A stretch of DNA of 64,000 bases from Streptomyces lavendulae subsp. lavendulae (GCF_002803845.1 NZ_CP024985.1:1240001-1304000), one strand, 5' to 3'; positions 46,076 through 55,001 are shown, numbered from the stretch's first letter. The notes: a model not told the origin generated them from the sequence alone. A program made the numbers and translations.

Positions 46076-46898
46076 TGCCGAGGAGGTCCTCGTCGCTCCC
46101 GTGGCCCTGGCCGGGAGCGGATCCAGCCGGACCGTCTCCGAACCTCTGGACGATGCCGCAGGCTGGTCCAAGGTCATCGCCTTCGGAACTGACACGTACT
46201 ACACCAGCCCGTGTCAGCGGGTGCGGATCGCGAACCCTGTGGAGGGCCACTATGGCGGCTGGACCATCACCTTCGCCGAGGACGCTCTCGGCGTACCGGA
46301 CTGGATCACCACGTTCGACCGGAACACGCCCGCCGAGGTGGTCAACGCTTTCACCACCACACTCGTCGAGGGGTTGGACAACAACTTCCGAGACCGCCTC
46401 CAGGGCGGGAGGCACTTCACCCCCAGCAGCCCAGCAGCCCTCCTCTCCGAACGCAACTGGCAACCGGCCGGCCATCAGCCCGGAGCCCACTACCAGCTCT
46501 CGCCGGACGGCCATGCCGCCTATCGGATACGCCTCGGCCGGCTGCACGAATTCGACGAACTGATGGAACCCGAGCTCTCCACCTGGCGGCTCTCCGGGGG
46601 CCTGGATCCCCTCACCGCGCCGACCTGGCGGGCGTACTTCAGCACCAGCACGCCCCAGCACCTGATCACAGCCTCAGCCATGGCACTGGCGGACCACGCG
46701 CCGGTCTCGCGGTTCGCCCCCTCAATCCCGGACCTTCATCTCCCGCTGGTCACCATCCATCCCGCCCCTGGCCCACAGCAACCGCGGGCCGCTGCAGCCC
46801 TTGCCCGGTCCACGAGGGCACCACGGAACCCCGATGCTGCTTCGCCCGTCGTTCCAGCTCAGGCCGCCTACTCCACCCCGCCCCGCCGGCAACGCTGA
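46023..46898 (+). CDS. DUF317-domain protein
   Basis: The 291-aa protein contains DUF317 features: GWSKVIAFGTDTYYTSPCQR, PDWITTFDRNTPAEVVNAFT, TLVEGLDNNFRDRL, YQLSPDGHAAYRIRL and PTWRAYFSTSTPQHLITASA. DUF317 proteins occur almost exclusively in Streptomyces elements; function unknown. The TTG at 46023 is chosen because AGGAGG lies 9-10 bases upstream; the reading frame is also open into the broken toxin gene, which could mislead annotation into one fused 424-aa protein. Confidence 0.82.
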   Translation: MPLPPTAPQPGPDTGPRNAEEVLVAPVALAGSGSSRTVSEPLDDAAGWSKVIAFGTDTYYTSPCQRVRIANPVEGHYGGWTITFAEDALGVPDWITTFDRNTPAEVVNAFTTTLVEGLDNNFRDRLQGGRHFTPSSPAALLSERNWQPAGHQPGAHYQLSPDGHAAYRIRLGRLHEFDELMEPELSTWRLSGGLDPLTAPTWRAYFSTSTPQHLITASAMALADHAPVSRFAPSIPDLHLPLVTIHPAPGPQQPRAAAALARSTRAPRNPDAASPVVPAQAAYSTPPRRQR

Positions 46899-47181
46899 CG
46901 CCAGGCGGCCAGGGGCGCTTCGCCCACGGCAGACTCGCATCCGCCGCGACGATTGCCGTCGAGTCGATTGGCCATGTGAACGTACGGTCGCGGGAACCCT
47001 GCAGGCAGCGGCGGAACCTCGCAAGTGAGTTCGGTTTTGGCGCTGAAATCGACACGTCGAGCTGGATTCCGCACCGCGCAGCGCTCAGGGCCGGCTTCAG
47101 CGGGCATTCTTACGCCGCCGTTCAAGTTGGGGTAGCCAGTATTCGGGCGGCTGGGGATCCGTGGCCGCTGCCACCCAGCCT

Positions 47182-49680
47182 TCATCTTCTTGAGGGTTGC
47201 GGGGAGCCCAGGCCCGGTGGGTCCAGCGCGAGGACGTCCCTGATGTGCGCTCCCAGGGAATCGGGGATGTCCCGGTCAAGGTGGTTCAGCAGGAGAGGAA
47301 TTCCCAGCGGACCCTGCTTCGGGGCCGACGTCCGGTAGGTCACCTGGCAGAAGGCGTCCGCTTCGAAGACGACGCCCCGGGCGTCGGCTGGCCCCTTCTC
47401 GTCCGAGAACCAGATCAGCCGGTCGCCGGCGACCATGCGTTCGCGGCCAAGGAGCATGCCGTTCTGCGCAGTTCCATCCCTGTCGAGGAACGGAACAGGG
47501 TCCTCGTCTGCGCCTGGATCGTTGTCGCTGATTCCGGCCACGTGTCCGGGGTCACGCGTGGCGTGGATCTCCAGTAGATCGCCGTCCGCGTGGGCCTGCC
47601 AGAAGTCGAGGACGTCGGCCGACGAGCTAAGCAGATGCGGGTACGCCGTGAGCGTGAACAGCTGCCCGCCCTTAAGGGGAAGGACGACGCGGTCGCCCGC
47701 GCGCAGGCGATGAATGACAGGGATCGGCTCCCAGGTCGTTATCCCGGTTGCCTCACCCTGGCAGTGGCGGATCGCTTCGATGGCTGTTTCCAAGTCGACG
47801 TTGAAGAACTCCCTCTCGGCACTTACCCGTTGGGCAGTAAGGAGGCGGTGTACGGACCGTTCCACGTCTTCGGGCCGGGACGAGATGGCCCTGAAGAGCA
47901 CCTCGAAGGGGAAAGGGACCGACGTACGTGACAGTTCCTTCGCCCGGTCCTCCGCGAGCCGGTCGGAGTAGCCGATCTTGAGCATGCTCGGGAACGCGGG
48001 GTTCCGCTGAACGTACACGAACCCAGTCGTCCGAGGGGGAGGTAGGAGAGTCCTTGTGCGCGGCCCATGTGAGTCGCCGGCTTGCTGGACTTTACAGATA
48101 CCCCTCGAGAATCCGGAGAGCGTAACCGGCGGGTCGGTCGACAGCGCTACGATCCCGCCTTCGATGTCGCGATGGGACGATGCAGTGATGCGGCGCCCCG
48201 AAGAGAAGTGCTCAACCTGTGCGGGCGGCAGGAGCCGCAACGCCTCTGCGAGCACCTCGACCCCCTCGTACCGGTCGTGGTCGCAGTCACGGGCCCCCGG
48301 GAAAGCTCGATTGAGTGCGTCGGTTGCGGCTTCCGTGATCAGGTCAGCGAGTTCCTGACCGATGGGTGCGTACAGCGTGCCGAGATGGGTGGACTCGACC
48401 TCCCATTCATCTTGATCGTTGCGTGAATGCGCGTAGAGGTCGATGGGGACACCGGACCTCCTTGCGAGGAGAAGCAGTTCACAGGCGTGGGCAGGATTTT
48501 CCAGGTCGAAGGTGAAGTGGGCCCGCATACCGAGGGACTCAGTCCTGGGCTTGCGGCAGACAAGGAGAAGTCGGTGCGCATGTCCGGGATCCCGCTCGAA
48601 ACCAATGGGCAGCACCCCCTCACCAAGTGCGGCGCGGGCGGCCTCCGTCTCTTCCTCGGTCTGGACGATGACGTTCCACCACGGCAGAGGGCCGAATGTG
48701 CCGTGTACCGCCTGGACGTCGGGGACGCAGGACCCGACTCGGTATCCCTGTCGGAAATCGAGCGCCCTGTTCAGGAAGGTCAGGATGCAGGCGTCCTGAA
48801 AGCGATCCTGCTGCGTACGATTCCGCAGGAGGTCGCGCTCTGTCGCGCTCAGGCATCCGATGGCCCCGGCGAGCATCTCCAGCTGCTCGTCGAGAGCATC
48901 CAGGGCGCGGGTGACGACTGGTCGCGAAGCATGGCTTAGCCGGCGGCGGCCAATTGCATCGCGGAGATCTCCTCTGGCTGCGGTGCAGGAGGCCACCTCC
49001 GTACCTAGCTGCCGTAGATGCTCAGCCCCATAGGCGGAAAACCGGTTCAACCACAGGCCGTGAACCTCGCTGCTTCTCCTGAACAGGGCAACTGACGCGG
49101 CGTGCTGGACACGCGTGTCCGGCTCCGCATTCAGTCTGGACCAGATGGTGCCTGAGTACGCCTCCAGAGGTGCGAGTGAGCGAGGCGCCAGAGCTTCTGC
49201 GGCACCCGGGAAGTCCACTCCTCCCCAGTACCGAGTCAATTCCCTGGCCGACCGGACGGCGGTGGCCGCCTGGGCAAGCCGACCGGACCAGTGACCCAGC
49301 AGAAGGGCGTACGTGCTTTCTGGATCCTCGGCGCGCAGGCCGACGCCCAACAGCACAACTGAACCCGTGAGCCCGTTGTACTCCATGAACCCACGGACAT
49401 GCTTGACCAAGCTGGCGAGCTGATCCATGTCTGGTTTGGGATCAGCGAAGAGCGGGTGATTTGCCAGCAATTCGGCGATTTGCGCCATGGATCGGCCACG
49501 CGCGTCCAGGACGGCGATCCGCAAGACCAAAAGGGCGCGTAGCAGATCCAGATCCTTCGGGTCGCTGGCGATCCGCGCGGGGGCAAGCAACGGGTGGTGA
49601 CCGGCACTGGCGGCGATGCCCTTGCAGATCTTCTGAATCCACTGCTCGCGCAGGTCAGTTAAGTCAGCGGCGGAAAGCAC
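47182..49680 (-). CDS. Large cargo protein with C-terminal GIY-YIG (T5orf172-like) nuclease domain
   Basis: The 832-aa protein has a long helical N-terminal region of unknown fold (residues ~1-330) and a middle domain with PLPWWNVIVQTEEETEAARA and LTFLNRALDFRQGY. Around residues 548-640 it has a GIY-YIG/T5orf172-type domain: TGFVYVQRNPAFPSMLKIGY, then SDRLAEDRAKELSRTSVPFP and AEREFFNVDLETAIEAI. A ~190-residue C-terminus follows. T5orf172 domains occur in phage and defence-associated nucleases. GTG at 49680 has AGGGGG upstream; a TTG at 49803 is possible but weaker. Codon 7 is TTA, suggesting bldA-dependent translation. It is a single gene inserted between two conjugation gene blocks, so probably cargo. 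Confidence 0.75.
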   Translation of the reverse strand: MLSAADLTDLREQWIQKICKGIAASAGHHPLLAPARIASDPKDLDLLRALLVLRIAVLDARGRSMAQIAELLANHPLFADPKPDMDQLASLVKHVRGFMEYNGLTGSVVLLGVGLRAEDPESTYALLLGHWSGRLAQAATAVRSARELTRYWGGVDFPGAAEALAPRSLAPLEAYSGTIWSRLNAEPDTRVQHAASVALFRRSSEVHGLWLNRFSAYGAEHLRQLGTEVASCTAARGDLRDAIGRRRLSHASRPVVTRALDALDEQLEMLAGAIGCLSATERDLLRNRTQQDRFQDACILTFLNRALDFRQGYRVGSCVPDVQAVHGTFGPLPWWNVIVQTEEETEAARAALGEGVLPIGFERDPGHAHRLLLVCRKPRTESLGMRAHFTFDLENPAHACELLLLARRSGVPIDLYAHSRNDQDEWEVESTHLGTLYAPIGQELADLITEAATDALNRAFPGARDCDHDRYEGVEVLAEALRLLPPAQVEHFSSGRRITASSHRDIEGGIVALSTDPPVTLSGFSRGICKVQQAGDSHGPRTRTLLPPPRTTGFVYVQRNPAFPSMLKIGYSDRLAEDRAKELSRTSVPFPFEVLFRAISSRPEDVERSVHRLLTAQRVSAEREFFNVDLETAIEAIRHCQGEATGITTWEPIPVIHRLRAGDRVVLPLKGGQLFTLTAYPHLLSSSADVLDFWQAHADGDLLEIHATRDPGHVAGISDNDPGADEDPVPFLDRDGTAQNGMLLGRERMVAGDRLIWFSDEKGPADARGVVFEADAFCQVTYRTSAPKQGPLGIPLLLNHLDRDIPDSLGAHIRDVLALDPPGLGSPQPSRR

Positions 49681-50002
49681 AGCTCTAATCCCCCTGTTCA
49701 CATGGACGACAGTGGGGCTCTGTCCGACTTTCGGACGGGATGCCGCCCCACCCGGAAGCACTGCTGTTGCGTGGTTCCGGCGCTCTACTGACGCTGCGGG
49801 CAACGTTGCAGCCGACAGCGTGCCCGTGGGCCATTGCGTTTCGGAGGGCCACGGTCAGGGTGCCCATCTTCCTTGCCTGTCGCATCAGCGGAGTGTAAGA
49901 GATGCCGCTGACAAGGTCCGTGCCGGGAAGAGATGGACGGTGGTCCAACGGAAGCCACCTGCTCAATCTGCCGCGGCAACTACCCAGGCCCGTTCACGGC
50001 CA
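49681..50002. promoter_or_regulatory. Upstream region of the GIY-YIG gene
   Basis: These 322 bases separate the GIY-YIG gene start from the end of the relaxase gene; both are on the reverse strand, so a promoter for the GIY-YIG gene is expected here. A forward 61-codon reading frame at 49933 containing CSICRG overlaps the relaxase 3' end and is not convincing. Confidence 0.35.
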
Positions 50003-51727
50003 TCACCGCAGACGCCGATTCACCCCGGCAACGACACGAGCTTCTGCAGCGGGTTGCTCCGCAGCGCCCTGGCGGTGACTCACCGTCTTGGGACCTGGAC
50101 GACGTGGTGCGGCGCTAGCCGTTGCGGGGAGTCTCGCAGTTCGCCTCAGGCGCCAGACCAAGACGTCCGTGACGTCGTCGGCGGACTCCAACTCTCGCTG
50201 GTTGACGACTTCCTGAAGCAGAGCCGCTGGCTCGTACCCTGCCCGTTCGGCTTCATCGAGCGTGGCTGCAAGCGCGCCCCAGCCAGGCTCGTCCAGGACC
50301 TGATCGGCGTGGTCGGGAAGAGCCGAGCTCACGGCCTCGGCGTGCCGTAGCTGGGTGGATGGGGTGAGTCGTCGGCCCTGTTCGCGCATGGCGCTGAGCG
50401 GGGATGTGGCGGACGAGCGGTAGGCCGCTCGGAGGTGCTGGGCCGCCTGGCGAGCAGCGGCGGCTTGCTGGGCGTGGCCCCGGGCGGAGTGCCAATGCAT
50501 GGCGGCAATCGTGGCGAGAACCAGCGTGGACAGCAGCATCGCGGTGGCGCCGCCGTCTTCACCTCGACCGAGGGCGTCGCCGGCGCGGAGAATGCCTCGT
50601 GCGGCGGAGCGGATGGCGCGGTTGTCCGAGCGCTCTGCACGGATGTGGGAGCGGGTGGCGCGTTCGAAGGCACGGGCTGCCTGATGCAGTTCGCCGCGTG
50701 TCGAGACGGGTGAGGTCTGGGCGAGGGCGTCCAGCAGTTCTCCCACGCCGACGAGCTGGGCGGCCGCGTCTTCGTCGTCGTCTGCCGTGAGAGTCGCTGC
50801 GGCTCGCTCGACCAGTGGGGAGGCAGTGCGACGGGTACGGGCCGGGCGCGGGCGATTCTGGTCGTCCCCGCTGGGGCCGTCGTCCAGGGGACCCGCAGCG
50901 AGGCGTTGGCGGATCTTCGGGAGTGAGAGGTCGGGGGCCAGTTTCGAGCCGGAGAACCAGATGGGCTCCCCGTCGCGGTTGCGGTCACCGGGGAGGGCCA
51001 CCTTGTAGCCGAGGGTGTCGCCGGAGGGCGCGAGTCGCTTCTCGACCCGGAGCCCTGCATCCCTGAGTCGACGGAAGAACTCCTCGTCGTTCGCCGCTCC
51101 GGCCAGTGCCTGGCGGACGGACTCACGGAGCATCTCCCGGCTCGGCTCGGAGCGTCCGGTGCGTTCGGCCTTCGATCGTTCGGCACTTGTCGGACGCTGG
51201 GCGGCGGTGCGGTCACCGGCGTTGAGGGCCTGGAGGCCGAACTCCGCTTCGATCCTGCGGCACTCGGCCTGAGCCCTGATTCCATCCTGGTGCCGGCGCG
51301 GTCGGCGCCCGTCTTCGCGTACGAGGGTGGCGACGAGGTGAATGTGGTCCTCGGCGTGCCGTACGGCGATCCAGCGGCAGGCCTGGCTGTCGCCCTCTTC
51401 AGCGATGCCGGTGGCGTGGATGATCCGCCGGGCGACCTGCGCCCACTCGGCATCGGTCAGGTGGCGGTCGCCGGGGGCGGTTCGTACGGGGCAGTGCCAG
51501 ACATGGCGAGCCGGCCGCCGGTCTTTCGGTAGGGCTAGGACAGGCAGGTCCAGCCGGTCGGTGAGCTGCTTGAGGGTGACGGCGGAGTCTCGGCCCGGGT
51601 CAGGGGCAAGCTCTGGCAGCCAGGAAGCCACCAGGTGGGGGTCGGTGTGTTCGTCCCGGCGGCCCGGCCCGTAGAGGTAGGCGAGGAGCCCGTACGTCCG
51701 GCTGCCGGTGGAGATGTCGGGTACCAC
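50003..51727 (-). CDS. Relaxase / mobilisation nuclease (MobA/VirD2-like)
   Basis: The 574-aa protein starts VPDISTGSRTYGLLAYLYGP, then GRRDEHTDPHLVASW, and contains the metal-binding HUH motif CRWIAVRHAEDHIHLVATLV near residues 115-135. EFGLQALNAGDRTA follows. The C-terminal half is helical with a hydrophobic stretch (AMLLSTLVLATIAAMHW). It would nick oriT and pilot the strand to the coupling protein. The stop of mobC is 4 bases upstream, so the two form a relaxosome pair. No start-proximal catalytic Tyr is obvious beyond the Tyr residues in RTYGLLAYLYG. Confidence 0.9.
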   Translation of the reverse strand: MVPDISTGSRTYGLLAYLYGPGRRDEHTDPHLVASWLPELAPDPGRDSAVTLKQLTDRLDLPVLALPKDRRPARHVWHCPVRTAPGDRHLTDAEWAQVARRIIHATGIAEEGDSQACRWIAVRHAEDHIHLVATLVREDGRRPRRHQDGIRAQAECRRIEAEFGLQALNAGDRTAAQRPTSAERSKAERTGRSEPSREMLRESVRQALAGAANDEEFFRRLRDAGLRVEKRLAPSGDTLGYKVALPGDRNRDGEPIWFSGSKLAPDLSLPKIRQRLAAGPLDDGPSGDDQNRPRPARTRRTASPLVERAAATLTADDDEDAAAQLVGVGELLDALAQTSPVSTRGELHQAARAFERATRSHIRAERSDNRAIRSAARGILRAGDALGRGEDGGATAMLLSTLVLATIAAMHWHSARGHAQQAAAARQAAQHLRAAYRSSATSPLSAMREQGRRLTPSTQLRHAEAVSSALPDHADQVLDEPGWGALAATLDEAERAGYEPAALLQEVVNQRELESADDVTDVLVWRLRRTARLPATASAAPRRPGPKTVSHRQGAAEQPAAEARVVAGVNRRLR

Positions 51728-51731
51728 CCGG

Positions 51732-52358
51732 TCAGCGCTTCGCGATCTGGGTTGCGGCAGCTTCGACCCGGGAGGCGGCGCGCAGGACCCGGCGTACGAC
51801 TTCGTCGGCGTAGTCGGCGTGACCGCCGCTGTTCAGTACGCGGGCGATCTGGTTCAGGTTGTTGCCGACTCGGGCGAGTTGGGTGCTGGCGCTCATGAGT
51901 TCGGCGACGAGGCCACGTTGGTCGAGGAGCCAGGTCTTCGGACCGCCCTGGGCTCGCGCGACGGCGACTGCTGCGTCGGCGAGGAATCCGGCGGTCTTCA
52001 GTCCGACGGCCTCGGCGGCGCGTTGGATGTCGTCGAGTTCGTGACGGGTGAGGCGGATGCTGCGTACGTGGTCGCGATGCTCGTGCTGGCGCAGACGAGG
52101 GCGCGTGCGCGGGGCGGAGCTGGGCGGATTCTCCTCCCCTGGCTGCGGTCCGCCCTCGGTCGCAGCAATCGGATCCGGCACCCCCTGGTGCCGGTCCTCC
52201 GCCGCCCCTGAGGGGGCGGCGGCGTGCGCTTCCGAAACTCCTCCGCTGCCACGGGCTGCGGAGGAGTTTCGGAAGCTACAGCTTGCTCGGCCGGGTGCTG
52301 GGCAGTGGTGTTGCTCGAGGCCGGTGGGCGGCTCGGCCCGTTCGCCGACACGGCTCAC
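51732..52358 (-). CDS. mobC: Relaxosome accessory protein MobC
   Basis: The 208-aa protein has a disordered N-terminal ~85 residues and a conserved C-terminal domain: SIRLTRHELDDIQRAAEAVG, LKTAGFLADAAVAVARAQGG, LVAELMSASTQLARVGNNLN and QIARVLNSGGHADYADEVVR. This is the MobC pattern (ribbon-helix-helix followed by R-x-G-NLNQIAR). It binds near oriT and helps the relaxase open the DNA. The GTG at 52358 is chosen because it overlaps the stop of the upstream small gene (GTGA) and has CGGAG nearby. Three hairpins lie within its 5' coding part. Confidence 0.88.
   Translation of the reverse strand: MSRVGERAEPPTGLEQHHCPAPGRASCSFRNSSAARGSGGVSEAHAAAPSGAAEDRHQGVPDPIAATEGGPQPGEENPPSSAPRTRPRLRQHEHRDHVRSIRLTRHELDDIQRAAEAVGLKTAGFLADAAVAVARAQGGPKTWLLDQRGLVAELMSASTQLARVGNNLNQIARVLNSGGHADYADEVVRRVLRAASRVEAAATQIAKR
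52175..52276. other. Cluster of three perfect hairpins in the 5' part of mobC: candidate oriT
   Basis: Hairpin 1: ccggcacc-ccct-ggtgccgg (52175-52194). Hairpin 2: gccgcccc-tgag-ggggcggc (52201-52220). Hairpin 3: gcttccgaaactcctccg (52228-52245) and its exact complement (52259-52276) around a 13-base spacer. Three perfect dyads in ~100 bases, inside the variable N-terminal codons of mobC and upstream of the relaxase, resemble an origin of transfer with relaxosome binding dyads. Regulation of mobC-relaxase translation by RNA structure is the main alternative. Confidence 0.6.
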
Positions 52359-52582
52359 CGGTGCCGCTCCGATGCGGGGCGGCGGAGGTCGAGGAGGGTC
52401 CGGGCCACGTAGTCGATCGCGAGCACGGGGTGGTGGAGTGTGAAGGCGGCGCTGGTGGTGGTGCGCCAGACGGTCCAGGCGCCATCGGGGCCGTGCTCGA
52501 AGCGGTGCAGGTGGCCATGGCCAAGCAGCACGGTCAGCCAGGTGTCGACTTCGGCTCGGGTCGCGGGGGTGGTGCGCCGCAT
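52355..52582 (-). CDS. Small protein upstream of mobC (75 aa)
   Basis: The 75-aa product (TTPATRAEVDTWLTVLLGHG, then HLHRFEHGPDGAWTVWRTTT) looks like a compact winged-helix or small mixed fold; no family is recognised. GGAGACCTC precedes the ATG and its stop overlaps the mobC GTG (GTGA). The coupling suggests it functions with mobC or controls its translation. Confidence 0.6.
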   Translation of the reverse strand: MRRTTPATRAEVDTWLTVLLGHGHLHRFEHGPDGAWTVWRTTTSAAFTLHHPVLAIDYVARTLLDLRRPASERHR

Positions 52583-52678
52583 GAGGTCTCCGGTGGTGCG
52601 TGGGGATGGTGGTGGTCGGTTCTGGGCCCGCGGCTGCCTCTGCTCGGGTGCCGGGGTGGTGCATGGGGTCGTCCGGGG

Positions 52679-53602
52679 TCACCGAGGCCGGGTGTCCTGG
52701 CCGACGGCCTCCGTCCGCAGTTGGTCCATCAGGCCGGTCAGACGGTCGTTGGCCAGCGGGAGACCCTGACCTCGGATGGCGTCCGCGACGACCTGGCGGG
52801 TGGCCTTGCCTGCTTCGGTCACCGCGCGGCGGGCGATCAGGAGGAGGTCATCGACCGGCGGGCTGGTGTCCTGGGGCGCCGGCTGAGCTGTCCGCAAGCC
52901 GCGTGCCGGACGGGGAGCGGGAGGCATCGTCGGGTGCTGGTGAACGGCTGGAGCGGGTCTGCTGCCCGCTGGGTTCCGGTTCTGGTCACCGGCTCGGTTC
53001 GCCCCGGTGAGCTGCACGATCCTCCGCTCAGGGGTGACCGGGAGGTGGCTGTCCTGTCCCGTCCGGTCAGCAGGCAAGCTGGACGGCCGACCGGTAGTCA
53101 CGGGACGGGTGACGGTCGGCTGGATAGGACGGCCGTCCCAGTCGTCCGGCTGACCGGGGACACCGGACACCTCTGCCCGGCGGGCGATGAGGATGTACAG
53201 GTGAACGCTGCCTGCGAGGGCGAGCGGGGCGAGGGTGGACAGGATGCCGACGGTCAGGTCCCCGAGCCGGAGGCCGGCGCCAGAGGGCTGCTGTTGGTTG
53301 AGGCGGATGGCGTGGAGGGCGTTCGCCCAGATCGAGGCGGCCGTGGCGCTTCCGAAGAGCGTCCAGACGTAGGTACGGGCGGTGAGCGGCGCGGTGCTCA
53401 TGACGAGCAGCGCGCGCACCCCGTAGGCGATGAATCCGTCGATCACCAGGGGGAACAGGTAGGTCAGGAATCCGCGGACGTGGATGGCGGTGGCCATCTG
53501 CTGGAGCGCGTCGTACGAGAGCGCGCAGGCGGCGGCGCCGAGGGTGACGATGGCGGCGCGGTCCCAGCCGGTTATGCGCGCGGCGTCGGCCCGGTCCGTC
53601 AT
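52679..53602 (-). CDS. DUF2637-domain membrane protein (Spd-like)
   Basis: The 307-aa protein has four membrane helices within the first ~150 residues (AAIVTLGAAACALSYDALQQ; LTYLFPLVIDGFIAYGVRAL; YVWTLFGSATAASIWANALH; GILSTLAPLALAGSVHLYIL), which is the DUF2637 region. A Pro-rich cytoplasmic tail follows, ending in a helical ARRAVTEAGKATRQVVADAI segment. DUF2637 proteins are typical of Streptomyces plasmids and integrative elements and are thought to take part in intramycelial spread. ATG overlaps the whiB stop (ATGA). Confidence 0.85.
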   Translation of the reverse strand: MTDRADAARITGWDRAAIVTLGAAACALSYDALQQMATAIHVRGFLTYLFPLVIDGFIAYGVRALLVMSTAPLTARTYVWTLFGSATAASIWANALHAIRLNQQQPSGAGLRLGDLTVGILSTLAPLALAGSVHLYILIARRAEVSGVPGQPDDWDGRPIQPTVTRPVTTGRPSSLPADRTGQDSHLPVTPERRIVQLTGANRAGDQNRNPAGSRPAPAVHQHPTMPPAPRPARGLRTAQPAPQDTSPPVDDLLLIARRAVTEAGKATRQVVADAIRGQGLPLANDRLTGLMDQLRTEAVGQDTRPR

Positions 53603-54183
53603 GCGGCCCTCCCGAGCTCCGTGTGGTCGGGGCCCTGCCCGGCGGGGTCGATTGGCAGCGGCGCACCGGCGGGCCTTGTCTTCTGCCGGGGCTTCCTGGT
53701 GCCGATGGCTCGGTTGCGGATCTCGCGGCGGGTCTGGCGGTAGAGCTTCCCGGCGTGGTCTTGGGTGACTTTGAGGAGGCGTGCGAGCCGGTCGATGTCG
53801 GTTCCGGCTTGGTAGGCGGCGCGGGCGACGGCCTGGCGTTCGGCTCCGGTGAGGTGGATGTCGCGTCCAGCAAGGGCCGCGTTGACCCGGGCGTAGTCCA
53901 GTCGGTTGGCCAGCTTGCTGTGCAGTGAGGCGCGCTCTTCTTCTGTCATGCCTCCTCGGATGCCTTCGCGGTCGCCGTTCTCGAGGGCGGCGTCCAGGCA
54001 GGTGAGGCGGACGGGACACTGGCGGCACAGGGCCTTCGCGGCGTGGATGCGGTCGGTCTCGTCGGGCTCGGGGAAGAAGAGGCCAAGGTCGACTCGGTGG
54101 TGCGGAGTTGAGCGGCAGGCGGCGCGGTCCTGCCAGGTGTGGTCACCGAGGGTGCGCGGCGTGTGGGGGTCGGGGGTGGTCAT
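53599..54183 (-). CDS. WhiB-family transcription factor with C-terminal extension
   Basis: The 194-aa protein has the four WhiB cysteines (DRAACRST; ALCRQCPVRLTCLDAALENG) and the GIRGGMTEEER turn, so it should bind a 4Fe-4S cluster. Unusually it continues for ~110 residues with a helix-turn-helix-like part (LTGAERQAVARAAYQAGTDI, DRLARLLKVTQDHAGKLYR), about twice the usual WhiB length. It may couple redox or developmental signals to replication and transfer of the element (inference). ATG start; its stop overlaps the DUF2637 start. Confidence 0.88.
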   Translation of the reverse strand: MTTPDPHTPRTLGDHTWQDRAACRSTPHHRVDLGLFFPEPDETDRIHAAKALCRQCPVRLTCLDAALENGDREGIRGGMTEEERASLHSKLANRLDYARVNAALAGRDIHLTGAERQAVARAAYQAGTDIDRLARLLKVTQDHAGKLYRQTRREIRNRAIGTRKPRQKTRPAGAPLPIDPAGQGPDHTELGRAA

Positions 54184-54281
54184 GCGGGTGTCTCCGTATC
54201 GCCCCGGCCTGCTCTGAGGCAGGTGCAGGCCGGGGGTTGGTGCGTACGAGGGGGTGGGCTGCGGTGCTCGCCGGGGGAAGG

Positions 54282-55001
54282 TCAGGTGGCGGTGGCCGCG
54301 TCGAAGCAGCGACGTTCGGCTGCGAGGGCACGTCTGCGGTCGGGGCCGTCGAGGATGACCTTGTCGGTCATCTCCGTGAGGCGGGACGCGACCCGGTCAC
54401 CGATGTGCTCTCGGAGGTCGGCCATGCCGAGGTTCGTCGTGAGCAGCGTCGGCAGCATCTCGTTGTAGCGGCGGTTGATGAGCCGCATCGTGATCTCCTC
54501 GGTCCACTCGCTGTTCTTGGCGGCACCGAGGTCGTCGATGATCAGGAGGGGGCAGCGGGCGAGATCCATGAGTTCCCGCTCGCCGTCGTGTCCGGGGCGG
54601 GGGCGCAGGTCCGCGTAGAGGTCGGCCGCCGTCGTCGCCTTCCAGCGGAGGCGGACCCCGGCCGACACCAGGCAGCGGATCGCCCCGTATGCCTGGTGCG
54701 TCTTGCCCGTGCCTGTGGTGCCGACGATGAGGAGCGACCGGCCGTTGGCGATGCCGGGGGCTCCTCCGGGTCCGGGGCGGCCATCCTGCGCGATGTCCCG
54801 TACCCAGGCGCTGATGGCCGGGTGATCGGCGACCGCGTTGCGGTAGCGGGCGGGGATGCGGGCCTCGGCTGCCTGGAGGGCGGCCAGCGGTTCCTCGACC
54901 ACTGCGGGGACTGCGTCGGGGTTCTGGCCGCGCGTGATGAGGATGCCGGTGAGCCGACGGGCGAGGCCGCTGACGCGCTGGGCGTCGTAGTCGCGCATCA
55001 C
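54282..55001 (-). CDS. DnaC/IstB-like replication ATPase
   Basis: The 239-aa protein has Walker A SLLIVGTTGTGKTHQAYGAI, Walker B LARCPLLIIDDLGAAKNSEW, sensor-1-like LPTLLTTNLGMADLREHIGD and RVASRLTEM. This is the DnaC/IstB AAA+ helicase-loader type. With the upstream Rep-like protein it probably forms the replication-initiation pair of the element. ATG overlaps the upstream stop. Confidence 0.88.
   Translation of the reverse strand: MMRDYDAQRVSGLARRLTGILITRGQNPDAVPAVVEEPLAALQAAEARIPARYRNAVADHPAISAWVRDIAQDGRPGPGGAPGIANGRSLLIVGTTGTGKTHQAYGAIRCLVSAGVRLRWKATTAADLYADLRPRPGHDGERELMDLARCPLLIIDDLGAAKNSEWTEEITMRLINRRYNEMLPTLLTTNLGMADLREHIGDRVASRLTEMTDKVILDGPDRRRALAAERRCFDAATAT

Noticed and set aside
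49933..50118. 61-codon forward ORF with CSICRG
   Set aside because: Overlaps the 3' end of the relaxase gene on the other strand and only one Cys pair is present; too weak to call.
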